A DNA stretch of 64,000 nt from Rhodeus uyekii. Its lineage: Eukaryota; Chordata; Actinopteri; Cypriniformes; Acheilognathidae. A model generated the notes under the pieces. That model saw only the letters and a program-made list of their open reading frames with translations, made no database searches and was not told the DNA's origin. The stretch is taken from contig JAWRVZ010000212.1 in NCBI GenBank assembly GCA_037043235.1, positions 186,001 to 250,000 of the forward strand. Reading direction: 5' to 3'. Position numbers and translations under genes: made by a program. Numbering within the stretch: the stretch's first letter is position 1; every line of letters starts with the position of its first letter. Of the stretch, positions 1 to 10,489 are shown piece after piece.

Positions 1-130
1 CACTGAACTCACCTCAGGAAACGCAAGCGCGCAAACTGAACGAGGAAGAGACAGATATGACGTCACCGCGTTGACGCTAGATTTACGCGCCAAATATGGC
101 TACCTATTTATGCAAAATAATAATTATAAC
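1..130 (-). promoter_or_regulatory. ZF-gene promoter for a gene left of the window
   Basis: On the minus strand this holds an E2F-like site (CGCGCCAAA on +, 86-94), a palindromic CRE (TGACGTCA, 58-65) and then a 5'-exon ending in a good donor (rc of the ACTCACCTCAGG stretch near 7-18 gives AGGTGAGT). The same order and spacing recur at the promoters near 5.8, 25.0 and 48.1 kb, each ahead of a ZF gene. The gene it serves would lie below position 1. The function is inferred from motif conservation; there is no transcript evidence. Confidence 0.6.
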
Positions 131-1039
131 AGTCGAAAATTCTATGTTATGTGTAGGGTGAAAATAATTTATTATGAAGTCATGTGAAGTCTTTATTTAA
201 CATGAAATATAAAACACATAAAGAAAAATAAGCGATCATAATAGTTTTTAGTCTTTCAAATATACCCAAAAGTATAACATCATTGAAGTAAAATCAGCCG
301 AGAAAATTAGCTATACGCGTTATTACAATTAAGAGACACTGATGTCAGAAAAAAAATCTACACAAATAATGAAGAATGAAATGCAATATGATTTGCATGT
401 ATAATGCAATATAATCTGGTGATTTAGAGCCAAAACGAATAAGAATATCAAACCACAAGCTGTCTCTGCTGCGGTCTGTCACCTAGTTGGCTAACATTGG
501 TCAAGAAAGACTAAGACTACCTGAAACATTACAACACCCTGTGGTTCTAAGATCAACACTAAGTTGATAGGAAATCAGGTGTACACAATCATAGAACACT
601 TACATTTTACAGTGGTTCCAGATGCTAAAGATCAAACTTTATTGCTCACAAAGCTGAGATGCTGATCATCACAAATTTGTCTATCTGCCAAAATAATTTT
701 TTCATTTATTAATTTAGCTGACGGTTTTATTCAAAGCGACTTATAACTTACAAGGTCATGGGTTTGACTCCCAGGGAAAGCAAATAAATATTATATTTGA
801 CTTACCTACTTCCTCAACAGTTTTCAGCATCCCTCCACCACCCGACTCCTCACTCTTGGCTTGTTCCTAAGAGCAATTGGGGGGAGGGGGAGACTCTGGG
901 TTCAGCCCTCTTCTCAGACAGCGCACCACATATTCTATCTAACTTATTTGTAAGTGTGAATCGTCAATGTTTTTGCCAATTTCCTCATTGACAAGAGCTA
1001 TCTACAGTTTTCATCTCCACACAGGTAGTTAGACCAATG
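131..1039. other. Intergenic stretch, no gene seen
   Basis: AT-rich sequence with no convincing reading frame. Near 728-780 there is a scrambled piece of the tRNA-like SINE seen at 1.2 and 6.0 kb: the spacer half (TCAAAGCGACTTA) is followed by its B-box half in the opposite orientation. Confidence 0.5.
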
Positions 1040-1180
1040 ACTCTACAGCCAGAGATGTTCTCTCCTCCTTCTCCTTACTCACAGAGGCAGAAGTATCTAC
1101 ACTTCTACTTTCCAGCCATCCTACCACCCGCCCTTTAGATCCCACCCCCTTCTACAAAGCCATCTCTCCTACACTTTTAT
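1040..1180 (+). pseudogene. L2-like LINE fragment (region before RT)
   Basis: Translation with frame changes gives the 'SSHPTT..LDP.P' stretch that precedes the reverse-transcriptase domain of fish L2-type LINEs. It is interrupted by stops and shifts and is followed at once by a SINE insertion. A later piece of a similar LINE is at 1640-1912, so the two probably come from one decayed copy. Confidence 0.5.
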
Positions 1181-1291
1181 CCAAAGCGACTTACATTGCA
1201 TTCAAGGATCGCATTGAATCAGTTTGTGCTTTCCCTGGGATCGAACCCATGACCTGATTGAGAGCTCTACTGATTGAGCTACAGGAAAGCT
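1170..1291 (-). mobile_element. tRNA-derived SINE
   Basis: Read on the minus strand it has an A-box-like TAGCTCAATCAGTAG, a B-box (GGGTTCGATCCC) and then a spacer ending in the TTACATTGCATTCAAGG / AAGCGACTTACA stretch. The same unit is at 5968-6117 and, split by a DNA transposon, at 25211-25306/26912-26983 and 48270-48362/52187-52246. It is a retroposed Pol III-type repeat and not a functional tRNA: no acceptor stem is visible. Confidence 0.65.
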
Positions 1292-1639
1292 GTCGTTCAG
1301 GAAAGCTTTCTGGAAAGGGTAGCTACAGGAAAGCTGTAGCACTCAAAGTTCTCTTTACTGTACCTGGGATAAACACAACCACACAGTACATTTCACAGAC
1401 GTTGCATGAAAAGATCCTAAATGGATAAACAGGTTATGAGTTCACAAGCAGAATAACACACATAGTCTCACTGCATTGTCACGGATCACATATTTTACTC
1501 AAGTAACAGAATTAGGAGACAAATGAAACAAACGTGCGCAGCACAATAGTTCAACCTTGCGCTTAAAAACAATATAGACTCAATTTTTAATATGCAGCAG
1601 TCATTGATACGACTTACCAGCAGTTAGAGATATAAAAAG

Positions 1640-1912
1640 TGCTGCCATTGACGTAACTCCGGCCCGCAATACCATCCAACAAATGCATCAACGGAAATCT
1701 TGGAGTACTTTTTGAGGACCAGTTGACCTTCAAAGACCATGTCACAAAGAGAGCTTGATCTTGCAGGTTTGCACTTCACATCGGGAAAACCGGGACTTTT
1801 CCTAACTGAGCAAAGCAACACAACTTCTTGTCCAGGCCATGGTCATGGTCTACGCTTGATTATTACAATGCTCTTCTGGCTGGACTTCATTCCTGGGTTG
1901 GTTTTAGGAGTA
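1640..1912 (+). pseudogene. L2-like LINE reverse-transcriptase 3' fragment
   Basis: Frames across the stretch give LGVLFEDQLTFKDHVT, a piece resembling the 'FLTEQS..LLVQAMV' region, then LDYYNALLAGL. This order is diagnostic for the thumb region of L2/CR1-like LINE reverse transcriptases (compare [11 protein letters not shown] in the open frame at 32.2-33.8 kb). Several frameshifts show that it is dead. Confidence 0.6.
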
Positions 1913-2071
1913 GATGTGGATTTCTTACACAAGTATTGGCTGATGTTCAGATATGGAAACTCTTTCCACAAATGTTTTTTATATTGATGTCATTTGTGTA
2001 GCTTCTTTCCATCAAAGATTTTCATGTGTTTCTGAAAGTAAGATTTTTGTGCGAAGCTCTTTTCACATTGA

Positions 2072-3555
2072 TCAGTTGTAAGATCTTCCTCCAGTGTGGA
2101 TCACTCGAGTGTGAATCATCTCGTGTGTTTTCAGGTTTCCTGACTGACTGAATCCCTTGTCGCAGTGTGAACACTTGTATGGTTTCTCTCCAGAGTGAAT
2201 CATCTCATGTGTTTTCAGGTTTGATGACTGACTGAATCTCTTGTCACAGTGTGAACACTTGTATGGTTTCTCTCCAGTGTGAATCCTCTGGTGCCGTTTC
2301 AACTCTTTAGCTGTAATAAAAGTCTTCTCACAATCAAAGCACATATAATTTCTTACACTAGTATGTATTTTCTGATGGTCTTTCAAACTTTGCAGCAGTG
2401 AAAAACTCTTTCCACACAAAGAGCATAGATGTGGTTTCTCCTGTGAATGAACTGCCAGATGATTCTTCAGGTGTGAAGCCCTCAAAAATGTTTTACCACA
2501 TTGATCACATTTATGCAGCTTCTCTCTAGTGTGGATGTTCATGTGAACGTTTAGGTGTCCTTGTTGTCTAAAACTCTTTCCACATTGATCACATGTGAAC
2601 GGTTTCTCTCCAGTGTGAATCCTCATGTGAATCTTGAGATTCATTCTGTGTGTGAAACTCTTTCCACACTGATCACATGTGAACAGTTTCTCTCCAGTGT
2701 GAATCCTCTCGTATTTTTTCAGGATTCCTGAAACACTGAATCTCTTGTCACAGTGTGAACACTTGTATGGTTTCTCTCCAGTATGAATCCTCTCGTGGTT
2801 TGTCAGGGTTCCTGAAACACTGAATCTCTTGTCACAGTGTGAACACTTGTATGGTTTCTCTCCAGTGTGAATCCTCTCGTGGTTTTTCAGGGTTCCTGAA
2901 ACACTGAATCTCTTGTCACAGTGTGAACACTTGTATGGTTTCTCTCCAGTATGAATCCTCTCGTGGTTTTTCAGGGTTCCTGAAACACTGAATCTCTTGT
3001 CGCAGTGTGAACACTTGTATGGTTTCTCTCTAGTGTGAATCTTCTGGTACAGTTTCAAATATGCAGCTGTAGTAAAAGTCTTCTCACACTCAAAGCACAT
3101 ATATTCTTTTACACCAGTATGTGTTTTCTGATGTTCTTTTAAATGTTTCTTCAGTTTAAAACTCTTTACACACATTGAACATGAATATGGTCTCTCATTT
3201 GAATGAACTGCCAAGTGGAGCTTCAGGGATATTTGCAAGGCAAACGATTTTCCACATTGATCACATGTGAGCGGTTTCTCTCCAGTGTGGATCATCATGT
3301 GTCTCTTAAGGGTTAATGATTGTGTGAAACTCTTCCCGCATTGATCACAAGTGTATGGTTTCTCTCCCGTGTGAATTCTCATATGATCTGCAACATAATG
3401 TTTCCGTGTAAAACTCATTCCACACTGAGAGCAGGTGAAAGATTTCAGGGATCTTCTTGCAGTTTGTGAGCGACTCAAATGTTCTCCTACAGATTTAGCA
3501 TGATGTTTCTCTTGTTCACTGAGTTCTTCATTCTCGTCGTTTTCTTCAATCAACT
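2072..3555 (-). CDS. C2H2 zinc-finger protein ZF1, terminal exon (16 fingers)
   Basis: Putative nuclear DNA-binding protein. The exon opens after a TCTCATTTCAG acceptor in phase 1, giving E-LIEENDENEELSEQEKHHAKSVGEHLSRSQ as leader, followed by 16 tandem CX2CX12HX3H fingers with TGEKP-type linkers. Fingers 5 and 9 have the first zinc-binding His replaced by Tyr (LKLYQKIH, LKKYERIH), so they may not fold. Fingers 6-9 are almost identical 84-bp repeats with helix SVSG.L, which points to recent internal duplication. The tail HTRVIHTGGRSYN-stop is followed downstream by a degenerate 17th finger (about 2000-2070). The gene has its own short coding exon (4808-4832) and promoter (about 5.8 kb). No KRAB, SCAN or BTB domain is seen. 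Target unknown. Confidence 0.9.
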
Positions 3556-3936
3556 CTGAAATGAGAGTAAAAACATGTCATTTTAATCAGGACATCAGAT
3601 GCAAATTCAATATGATTGCATATAAATGTACCGTAGCAGTGTGTGGACACAACCACAAATGATACAAATCTATCCACTCTCATTTTTAATCCCAAAAAAT
3701 ACCTTACAATCTCAATTATCAAGCCGTTCTGATTTACATTTTTTACATTGCATTATTTTCACCATTATAAATAATTAAATACCTATATTCACATAAGATT
3801 ATACTAGATTTTTTTTATATTCAATGAATTCTTCACAGTGATCTGGATAAATTATTTTCTGTTCACCTAAATCATTTCACAGTTATTGTTGAAGTTTTAT
3901 TGCATGAATAATAAGTATTTTAATATAATTCAACTA

Positions 3937-4365
3937 CCGTATTTCCAGCACCATAAGGCGCAGTCTCAATTATGGACCTATTTCTGCACTTAATCCACAC
4001 ATAAGGCGCACCGTATTATAAGGAGCATGCTAAAACATACGGTCTACAAATAAGGTAATGGAAGCAAAACAGTGAGTTGAAATCAACAGTTCTGCTGGTG
4101 TCTTTATCTCTCATCCTGACGAAGCTCAGGAAGTTTACAGTTTCAATCCATCTCACATCCTTTATACACATTATTTCTTTTTCTTTTAATTAACTTAAGT
4201 GTACTCAAAACTTGCACAGTTCTGGGTGTTTGCTGTGTGAAAATAATATCGATTGATATTTTGGAACTCAGTCCACACACAAGGCGCACCAGATTATAAG
4301 GCGCACGGACGATTTTTGAGAAAATGTACGTCTTTGAGGCGCGCCTTATAGTGTGGAAAATATGG
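3937..4365. mobile_element. Mariner/Tigger-type MITE in the ZF1 intron
   Basis: Terminal inverted repeats: CCGTATTTCCAGCACCATAA at the left and a matching CCTTATAGTGTGGAAAATA(T)GG at the right, flanked by TA on both sides (3935-3936, 4366-4367). Inside are several copies of the TAAGGCGCAC motif. It is a widespread vertebrate MITE type with a TA target duplication and carries no coding capacity. The paralogous sequence at about 39.27 kb lacks it, which gives an empty site. Confidence 0.8.
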
Positions 4366-4807
4366 TATATGATTATACACCATTATTTGTATATGCATGA
4401 TGGCATTCAGCTGTAAAAGTGCTGATACTGCAAAAAACAGGAAGCACATATCTCAGTACTCTGAGTGTGTCATATATGGACATAGAGTGCTGAACTCAGG
4501 CCAAAAACAATGTAGAGAGAGAAGAAACACTCACATGACATGTTTGGAATGTCTGAGACACGTGATTTATAATGGGGGATATCGCTGAGATCTGCAGATC
4601 GGATCGGTTTTCTTTGGGAGAATAAAACCTAAATTCTGGCATCAACAACCTTTGAGAAGTGTTATTTTTATAAAGAGAAAACTACAACACTTAAACCACA
4701 ACACTCTTAGACTTTTTCCTATTGCACCAAATCTAAACTCAAACCAAAGCTTTACATCCTTATTATTCTTCATCCTCATGAATGAAGGATCAGGAATAAA
4801 CACCAAC

Positions 4808-4832
4808 CTCTTTGTTCTTCAGTGGGTTTCAT
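4808..4832 (-). CDS. ZF1 first coding exon (MKPTEEQR)
   Basis: Reads ATG AAA CCC ACT GAA GAA CAA AGA G and then a GTTGGT donor, so it ends in phase 1. It joins the ZF1 exon as MKPTEEQR-E-LIEEN. An in-frame TGA lies upstream, so this ATG is the natural start. Near-identical exons occur at 23827-23851 and 46949-46973. The 5' limit of the exon (UTR) is not certain; a possible acceptor (AAATCTGCAG) lies some 60 bp upstream. The intron to ZF1 is about 1.25 kb, enlarged by the MITE at 3937-4365. Confidence 0.75.
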
Positions 4833-5599
4833 TCTGCAGTTGTTCTGGATTTCTCCTGTTCTCACTGTCCTTCAATAAACTCTGTCTCTGCAGATTTCAG
4901 CTCTTCCTGATGGTTTGATGCTCGTCTTCACTTGTAGATGATGGGAATATTCCAGCATTTATTGGTGAATTGCAGTGGGAGGAGCTTCACTGAAGGAGGA
5001 TGAGCTTATCTGACAAAATCAAAGAGAAATCACTTCCTGAGTTTATGTTTTAAAACTAATTCACACATTTTAAGCATTTACCTATCTGTCTAGTATCTAG
5101 TAAGATTTGATATCTAGTCAAATTTGACCAGATTAATGAAACAAATGTTATGAAATTTACCTATATCTTGTAGACGTCACAATAATTAAAGTCTGACGAC
5201 AGCAATAAAATGAGCTTAATGTGGAAACTGGCGGATCTGAAGACATCAGCATAATGAATGAGGGGAAAACAGGATCTTTTGCCATGAAATAAAGAGGTTT
5301 TTCAGCTGCTCTGATAATAGTGATGATCCATAGACTATCAATCCTCATTAAACAAGACATTCAGGATCAGCAGCAGATCATCTCACTTTATTCTGAGGAT
5401 TTGCTGCTAGAAACAGATTGATTGAGTCACAATTTCTGCTCAAGGCCTGTAAAAGTTTTCAAATAAAACTAGCATTTCTCAGAAGATTCAGAAAATAGCT
5501 GTAATTTAAACTTGATACCCATCTTTATCCAACATTGTAAGTCGTCGATATGAATCTAAAACTAGTTTGGTTTCATTCATAACAATAAAGTAATTAGTT

Positions 5600-5840
5600 C
5601 GCTAAATTTTACCGTTTTGTTCTTGAGGAGAAACAGGCAAATATTTTAGTTATCAAAGACACAAATATGAAAACGAAATGTTGTTTAAACAAACCATGCA
5701 AAGAATACTTTACAAATAGAGAAATACCGTTAACTGTTTCCCTCAGGAATCTCGACGCGCCTGAAGGAGCGCGCGCGTGATGACGTCATCACCAACAGAC
5801 GAGACCAACGGAAGATTATCAAAAACGCGCCAAATACTGT
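5600..5840 (-). promoter_or_regulatory. ZF1 promoter and noncoding first exon
   Basis: Upstream to downstream on the minus strand: an E2F-like site (5826-5834), a palindromic CRE TGACGTCATCA (5781-5788), a CG-repeat stretch, and a 5'-UTR exon ending at about 5613 (CTCCTCAAGAACAAAACG followed by GTAAAA). The donor here is GTAAAA, weaker than the GTAAGA of the 24.84 and 47.90 kb copies. No TATA box is obvious. The layout suggests CREB/ATF and E2F-type control; this is inference. Confidence 0.65.
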
Positions 5841-5967
5841 TTCAAACTATAACAACAGAAATAAGGGTATTTCGTGGTTTTCAGAAGCAGTTAATATGAT
5901 CAATTTATGTACTCTTTATGTAAGAAGATTCAGCAGACAATAAAAGTGAAAACAAATGAGACAGATC

Positions 5968-6117
5968 TTACATTTGGCAGACACTTTTATCCAAAGCGAC
6001 TTACATTGGATTCAAGGAACACATTGACAGTTCTTGCTTTCCCTTGGATCGAACCCATGACCGTGGCATTGCAAACACCAATTCTCTACTTATTGAGCTA
6101 CAGGAAAGCTCAATAAG
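5968..6117 (-). mobile_element. tRNA-derived SINE
   Basis: On the minus strand: A-box-like TAGCTCAATAAGTAG, a B-box with one change (GGGTTCGATCCAAGG), then the shared spacer down to CATTTGGCAGA. It lies just upstream of the ZF1 promoter. SINEs occupy the equivalent place behind the ZF4 and ZF7 promoters, so this copy was part of the duplicated unit. Confidence 0.65.
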
Positions 6118-6129
6118 CAGCTTTGTCTC

Positions 6130-7432
6130 CTTGTTGACTAACAAGAGAACAATCTACATGACAGCAGATCTTACGTCTGTTTTCTAAATCTACTATAAGA
6201 GAAAGAATAACTAGTTGATTTAAAAACAACAATGAAGATCAAGTTAATAATAAATCAGCCTCTTCTTCAGCTTCATGAACAAGAACAGTTTAAACCTTTA
6301 AAAACCTACTTTCCTTAAATTTGTACTTTAAAAGTGTAAACAAACTACATATGAAAACTGAACATATTATGCCATTCTAAATAAATGATGTGAATAATCT
6401 ATTTCGTGAAGTAAAATGATATACATGAATAAAACGTTTAGATGTTGTCCATATTTGAGTTGATGTGAATCGCAGATGAAACTCCTGGTGTTGAAGATGA
6501 ACTTTATTCAGTGTGATAAATTTAGATGATGCTTCTTTGTCTTGTTGCTCATTGTGGAGATTAGAACTGATTTAGGGCTGATTTACACAATAGTGTTGCA
6601 GCTAAAAACAGAGACCAAATGAATGCATGTAGGCCGTTCATTACAGTCAAATTCGGTGAGGACGCAACATCTGACTTGAAAACACCCGATCTGAAGATGA
6701 TCTACTTACTGTTTTTTTGTTTTTTTTATGAGTGAGTAGAGAAGATGAAAGAATGACTCTTCGCACATGCAATGCAGTGATATGGTTTCTCTCCTTCCTG
6801 AAACATTTCATTAAAAATCCAGATCAGGACATAAACCTTTTTCAAATGTAAATTTGAGTTAACAATGGATATTTTGATTGTTGAGAACAGACGGTAATGA
6901 CCATGGAAGACCCTGAGACCTCTTCAACCTTTCACACTTTTGGTTTGCTTCTTATGGAATAAGACCTTTGTACCAGTCGCACTTAAACATTTCAGATGAT
7001 ACCAAACCATGATAAACTCTTAATGTTGCATGGATTTTGAGTGGGATTCATGTGAGGGGAGAAAAGGGGGAATAGAGTGAAATGCAAAAGTGAGAGTGAA
7101 GTGATAGCTGCTCTGTGTTGTGTCTATGGAAGGTCCTCTGATCATTTTCTTCATTTTGGTAAAACCTTTTCTTTATTCTGAGGATTTGCTGCGAGAAACA
7201 GATTGAGTCACAACATCTGCTAAAAGTCTGTAAAAGTGCTTCAATATTATTAGCATTGAACAAGTGGTACAAAAAAATAACAGTAACTTAAATATGACAC
7301 TTATTTTCATCAAACATTGTAATTTGTCCATATGAATCTAAATATAGTTTGATTTCATTCATAAAAATAAACAATAATAAAGAACAATTTAAACAAACTG
7401 TGTAAAAGTGCTTTCGTCCCGTTAGACCAGGG
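6130..7432. other. Duplicated intergenic block with a ZF tail relic
   Basis: No intact gene. This stretch is shared with 27.0-27.5 kb (left part) and with 40.06-40.73 and 52.9-53.6 kb (right part), so it belongs to the duplicated gene-flank unit. Around 6695-6800 it keeps a relic of a class A ZF exon end: the GATGATCTACTTACTGT (GTAAGT donor on minus), a GTAGAGAAG stretch, then ATGGTTTCTCTCC, with the fingers lost. A comparable relic is at 52835-52940. Confidence 0.55.
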
Positions 7433-7760
7433 GTGGGCAAACTATGGCTTAGGCTTTTTGACCCTTGGGCTTTTTAATCCGGCCCGCCGAACTTGCCGAA
7501 CCTGTATTAAACCTTCATTTTACATTTCCCTGTAATGTCACTCTGTCGCGGCTGCAAGCGGCAGTGGCGCTGAAAGCTGTGGTGAAGAATAGGCGTGTGT
7601 CGCAAACCCCTCTACACCCCCCTTTATGGCGTTAATTCCGTGCTAAAAAGGAACGAGCGCAAAACTGATGTTTGCGTGCGCGTAAATTACATCCACGAGC
7701 GGAAAACAGCTACACGTAAATACACGCAAGCTCATTTTAATCACTCGCGCCACATTTATC
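7433..7760. mobile_element. hAT element fragment abutting ZF2
   Basis: Starts with CAGGGGTGGGCAAACT, a typical hAT terminus of the GGCCCG-rich kind, right after GTCCCGTTAGAC. In the paralog at 40.7 kb that same host sequence runs on uninterrupted. No matching right terminus is seen; the fragment ends near 7755 inside the ZF2 coding end. It replaced the original 3' part of ZF2 and supplies the stop codon. Confidence 0.55.
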
Positions 7761-8785
7761 ATTAACTCGAGTGTGAATCCTCTCGTGTATTTTAAGGGTT
7801 CCTCTCTGATTGAATCTCTTCTCGCAGTGTGAACACTTGAATGGTTTCTCTCCAGTGTGAATCCTCTCATGTGTTTTCAGATGTCCTGAAACACTGAATC
7901 TTTTGTCGCAGTGTGAACACTTGAATGGTTTCTCTCCAGTGTGAATCCTCTCGTGTGTTTTCAGATGTCCTGAAACACTGAATCTTTTGTCGCAGTGTGA
8001 ACACTTGTATGGTTTCTCTCCAGTGTGAATCCTCTCGTGTGTTTTAAGGGTTCCTCTGTCATAGAATCTTTTCTCGCAGTGTGAACACTTGTATGGTTTC
8101 TCTCCAGTGTGAATCATCTCGTGTGTTTTCAGGATTCCTGAATGACTGAATCTCTTGTCACAGTGTGAACACTTGAATGGTTTCTCTCCTGTGTGAATCC
8201 TCTCATGGACCTTCAAATTTCCAGCTGTAATAAAAGTCTTCTCACACTCAAAGCACATATAATTTCTTACACCAGTATGCATTTTCTGATGGTCTTTTAA
8301 ACCTTGCTGACGTGAAAAACTCTTTCCACACAAAGAGCATGAATGTGGTTTCTCCTGGGAATGAACTGTCAGGTGGATCTTCAGGGATGAAGCCGTCAAA
8401 AATGTTTTTCCACATTGATCACATTCATGCAGTTTCTCTCTAGTGTGGATGTTCATGTGTTTCTTAAAGCTTGTTTTATGTCTAAAACTCTTTCCACATT
8501 GATCACATGTGAACGGTTTTTCTCCAGTGTGAATCATCATGTGATCCTTTAGGTGACTTTGAATTCTAAAACTGTTCCCACATTGATCGCAGGTGAAGGG
8601 TTTCTCTCCAGTGTGAATCATCATGTGATCAACGAGACTCTGTTTCCCTGTGAAACTCTTTCCACACTGACAGCAGGTGAAAGATGTCTGGGATATTTCT
8701 TTAGAAACTTTCTGTGGTGTTTGAGAACGACTCAAATGTTTCTCCTCTTCACTCAGTTCTTCATTCTTCATTTCTTCAATCAAGT
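7737..8785 (-). CDS. C2H2 zinc-finger protein ZF2 (11 fingers)
   Basis: Putative nuclear DNA-binding protein. A phase-1 acceptor (TTTTACTTTCAG) leads into D-LIEEMKNEELSEEEKHLSRSQTPQ, a leader lacking the VKTVREH stretch of ZF3/ZF7, followed by 11 C2H2 fingers with TGEKP linkers. Fingers 9 and 10 differ only in their first residue (helix SVSGHLKT). The C-terminus is class B: IHTRVNDK as in ZF6, then CGASD-stop, which comes from the hAT fragment at 7433-7760. No own promoter or MKPTEEQR exon is visible between here and ZF3. It may be transcribed from an upstream ZF unit or be silent. Confidence 0.85.
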
Positions 8786-9136
8786 CTGAAAGTAAAAAAG
8801 TATAATACTCAGTAAATTGTAAATAGAAAAATTATAATTTTGATGCTTTTATTTATTTTTGACATTTTAGGCACAAATCCCATGTTTCAATAGTAAGAAC
8901 TATTAAATAAATTAAATCAACTACAGAGTTATCAAAAAAAAAAAAAAAACTAATTTTCAACTACTTTTCCATGTCAAAGTTGTAATTCTCAATGACATTG
9001 ATTGACATTGACAATGATTTTTGGTACTTGATTTTGCAGTCAAAAAATATGATACACGTACATGTATCAAAACCAGAAGAAACACATTTAAAAACAAAAA
9101 GCAGTCTACAGCAATGAATAATAAATAATAATAATA
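8786..9136. other. ZF2 upstream intron flank
   Basis: AT-rich sequence matching the flanks of ZF3, ZF4, ZF7 and ZF10 (the ACTATTAAATAAATTAAATCAACTACAG stretch). No exon is recognised. Poly-A tract at about 8934-8949. Confidence 0.5.
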
Positions 9137-9682
9137 ATCAGTTACATTTATATAGCGCTTTTCCAGAGCTCAAAGCGCTTGGGAGGGGGGGGGGGGATCT
9201 CCTCAACCGCCAGTGTGCAGAATCCACCTGGATGATGCGACGGCAACCTGTGCCAGAACGCTCACCACACACCAGCTAAGGAGATGAGACAGAGCAATGA
9301 AGCCAATTAGTGTAAGGGGGGGATTAGGAGGCCGTGATGGACCAAGGCCAATGGGCAGATTTGGCCCGGATGCCGGGGTTACACCCTACTCTTGCGAAGG
9401 ACATCCTGGGATTTTTAATGACCACAGAGAGTCAGGACCTCGGTTTAACGTCTCATCCGAAGGACGGTGCTTGTTGCAGTACAGTGTCCCCGTCACTATA
9501 CTGGGGCGTTAGGACCCACACAGACCGCAGGGTGAGCACCCCCTGCTGGCCTCCTAACACCACTTCCATGAGACAACCTAGTTTTTCCCAGGAGTCTCCC
9601 ATCCAGGTACTAACCAGGCTCAACCCTGCTTAGCTTCAGTGAGTACCGTATTAGGCTACAGGGTGATATGGCTGCTGGCAAT
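9137..9682 (-). mobile_element. 5S rRNA-derived SINE (SINE3-like)
   Basis: The 5' head (9590-9680, minus strand) reads as 5S rRNA: AAGCTAAGCAGGGTTGAGCC, then GGTTAGTACCTGGATGGGAG, covering the internal Pol III promoter region of 5S. The body of about 450 bp ends at the left in TTTATATAGCGCTTTTCC, a tail type shared with fish LINEs. Length of about 545 bp fits SINE3 of zebrafish. It is a retroposon, not a 5S gene, because the homology stops after the box C region. A G-run at 9181-9195 is near the tail. Confidence 0.85.
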
Positions 9683-9911
9683 GGGCAAAACAGTCCCATA
9701 AAAATGTCCCAAGTCCAATTAAAATGTGTATGGAATTACACTACAATACAATTAAGTGGCAAAAACCAGAACAGGAACAAACACATTCAAAACAACAAAC
9801 TGATAGTCCCTTGAAAATCAGGGTACACTATAATGAAAAATAAGTAGTAACACATTTAAAACAGTCTGATTTCAAGGCCCATCCAGGGATTTCAATAGCT
9901 TTTGAAAACCA
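9683..9911. repeat. Dispersed repeat (family also at 13.87, 42.54, 49.73 kb)
   Basis: Shares long stretches with 13872-14098 and, in its right part, with 42541-42610 and 49731-49798 (the GTCCCATCCAGGGATTTCAATAGC region). It leads directly into the transposase-like fragment below and is part of the same older repeat. No coding frame of its own. Confidence 0.5.
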
Positions 9912-10183
9912 GGGGTCTCATTTATAAAACTGTGACTAGGATCCCTACTAAAAGTTTACGTGGACCCAGAAGCCAAAAACTGGATCCGGCAAAAATATTC
10001 AGATTTATAAAACCTCACCATCTGTGTCGCTGAATTCCCGCAATGTGCATACGCGCGGCTTAAAGGTGCACACATTCTCCCGTCAAGTTTGTTTTTTATA
10101 GATCACAACCTTTGCGTGGAAAGTGACGTACGTACGTTTCCAGTCCTGCTTTGTGCGTATGCACGCTTTATAAATGAGACCCC
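9912..10183. mobile_element. MITE with GGGTCTCATTTATAAA ends
   Basis: Inverted ends GGGGTCTCATTTATAAA and TTTATAAATGAGACCCC enclose about 270 bp with several GCGTATGC/GTACGTACG patches. The paralogous repeat at 14.09 and 42.60 kb continues across this point without it, so the insertion is clear-cut. Superfamily not assigned because the target duplication is obscured by the G-run. Confidence 0.7.
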
Positions 10184-10440
10184 AGGTCATTTTTGGGTTC
10201 AATTTGTCTATTAACAGAAAAACCGCATTCAACTGTAGCCTGGCCATGTGATAACAACCACAAATTGGACATCACTGACCAGAGTTTACCCAATTCAGGC
10301 TCTGAGGACAACTTAGCATACAGCAGTTTGTCAATGTTGTCTTTGCACTTATCAACATTTTTGAACAAGGAGTAGTTTGCAGAAATGACAGTGTCAATGT
10401 AAGTGTCGTACTGGTTTGCTACATCATCACAATGTAGTAA
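10184..10440 (-). pseudogene. hAT-like transposase C-terminal fragment
   Basis: Minus-strand translation gives FKNVDKCKDNIDKLLYAKLS and then LWSVMSNLWLLSHGQATVEC followed by GFSVNRQIEP. The 'LSHG.A.VE.GFSVN' pattern resembles the C-terminal dimerisation region of hAT-type transposases. Copies at 20116-20330, 42640-42900 and 49828-50085 are similarly broken. Family assignment is by pattern only. Confidence 0.5.
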
Positions 10441-10489
10441 ACCAGTACGACTTGAGTTGAAGGGGAACTCCTCCCCTTCATGTAATTTC

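Noticed and set aside
1200..1290. tRNA gene suggested by B-box GGGTTCGATCCC
   Set aside because: No foldable acceptor or anticodon stem, and it recurs as part of a SINE.
2700..3040. Regular 84-bp direct repeats resembling a CRISPR-like array
   Set aside because: They are tandem C2H2 finger codons in an open frame; there are no spacers and the context is vertebrate.
8553..8789. Plus-strand frames opposite ZF leaders (also at 13267, 23246, 41742, 46238, 48927, 55700)
   Set aside because: Antisense shadows of the conserved leader and first fingers; they recur only because the ZF genes are paralogs.
9585..9682. 5S rRNA gene on the minus strand
   Set aside because: Homology covers only the 5S head of a SINE3-like element, with a long unrelated body and LINE-like tail; the 5S 3' end is missing.
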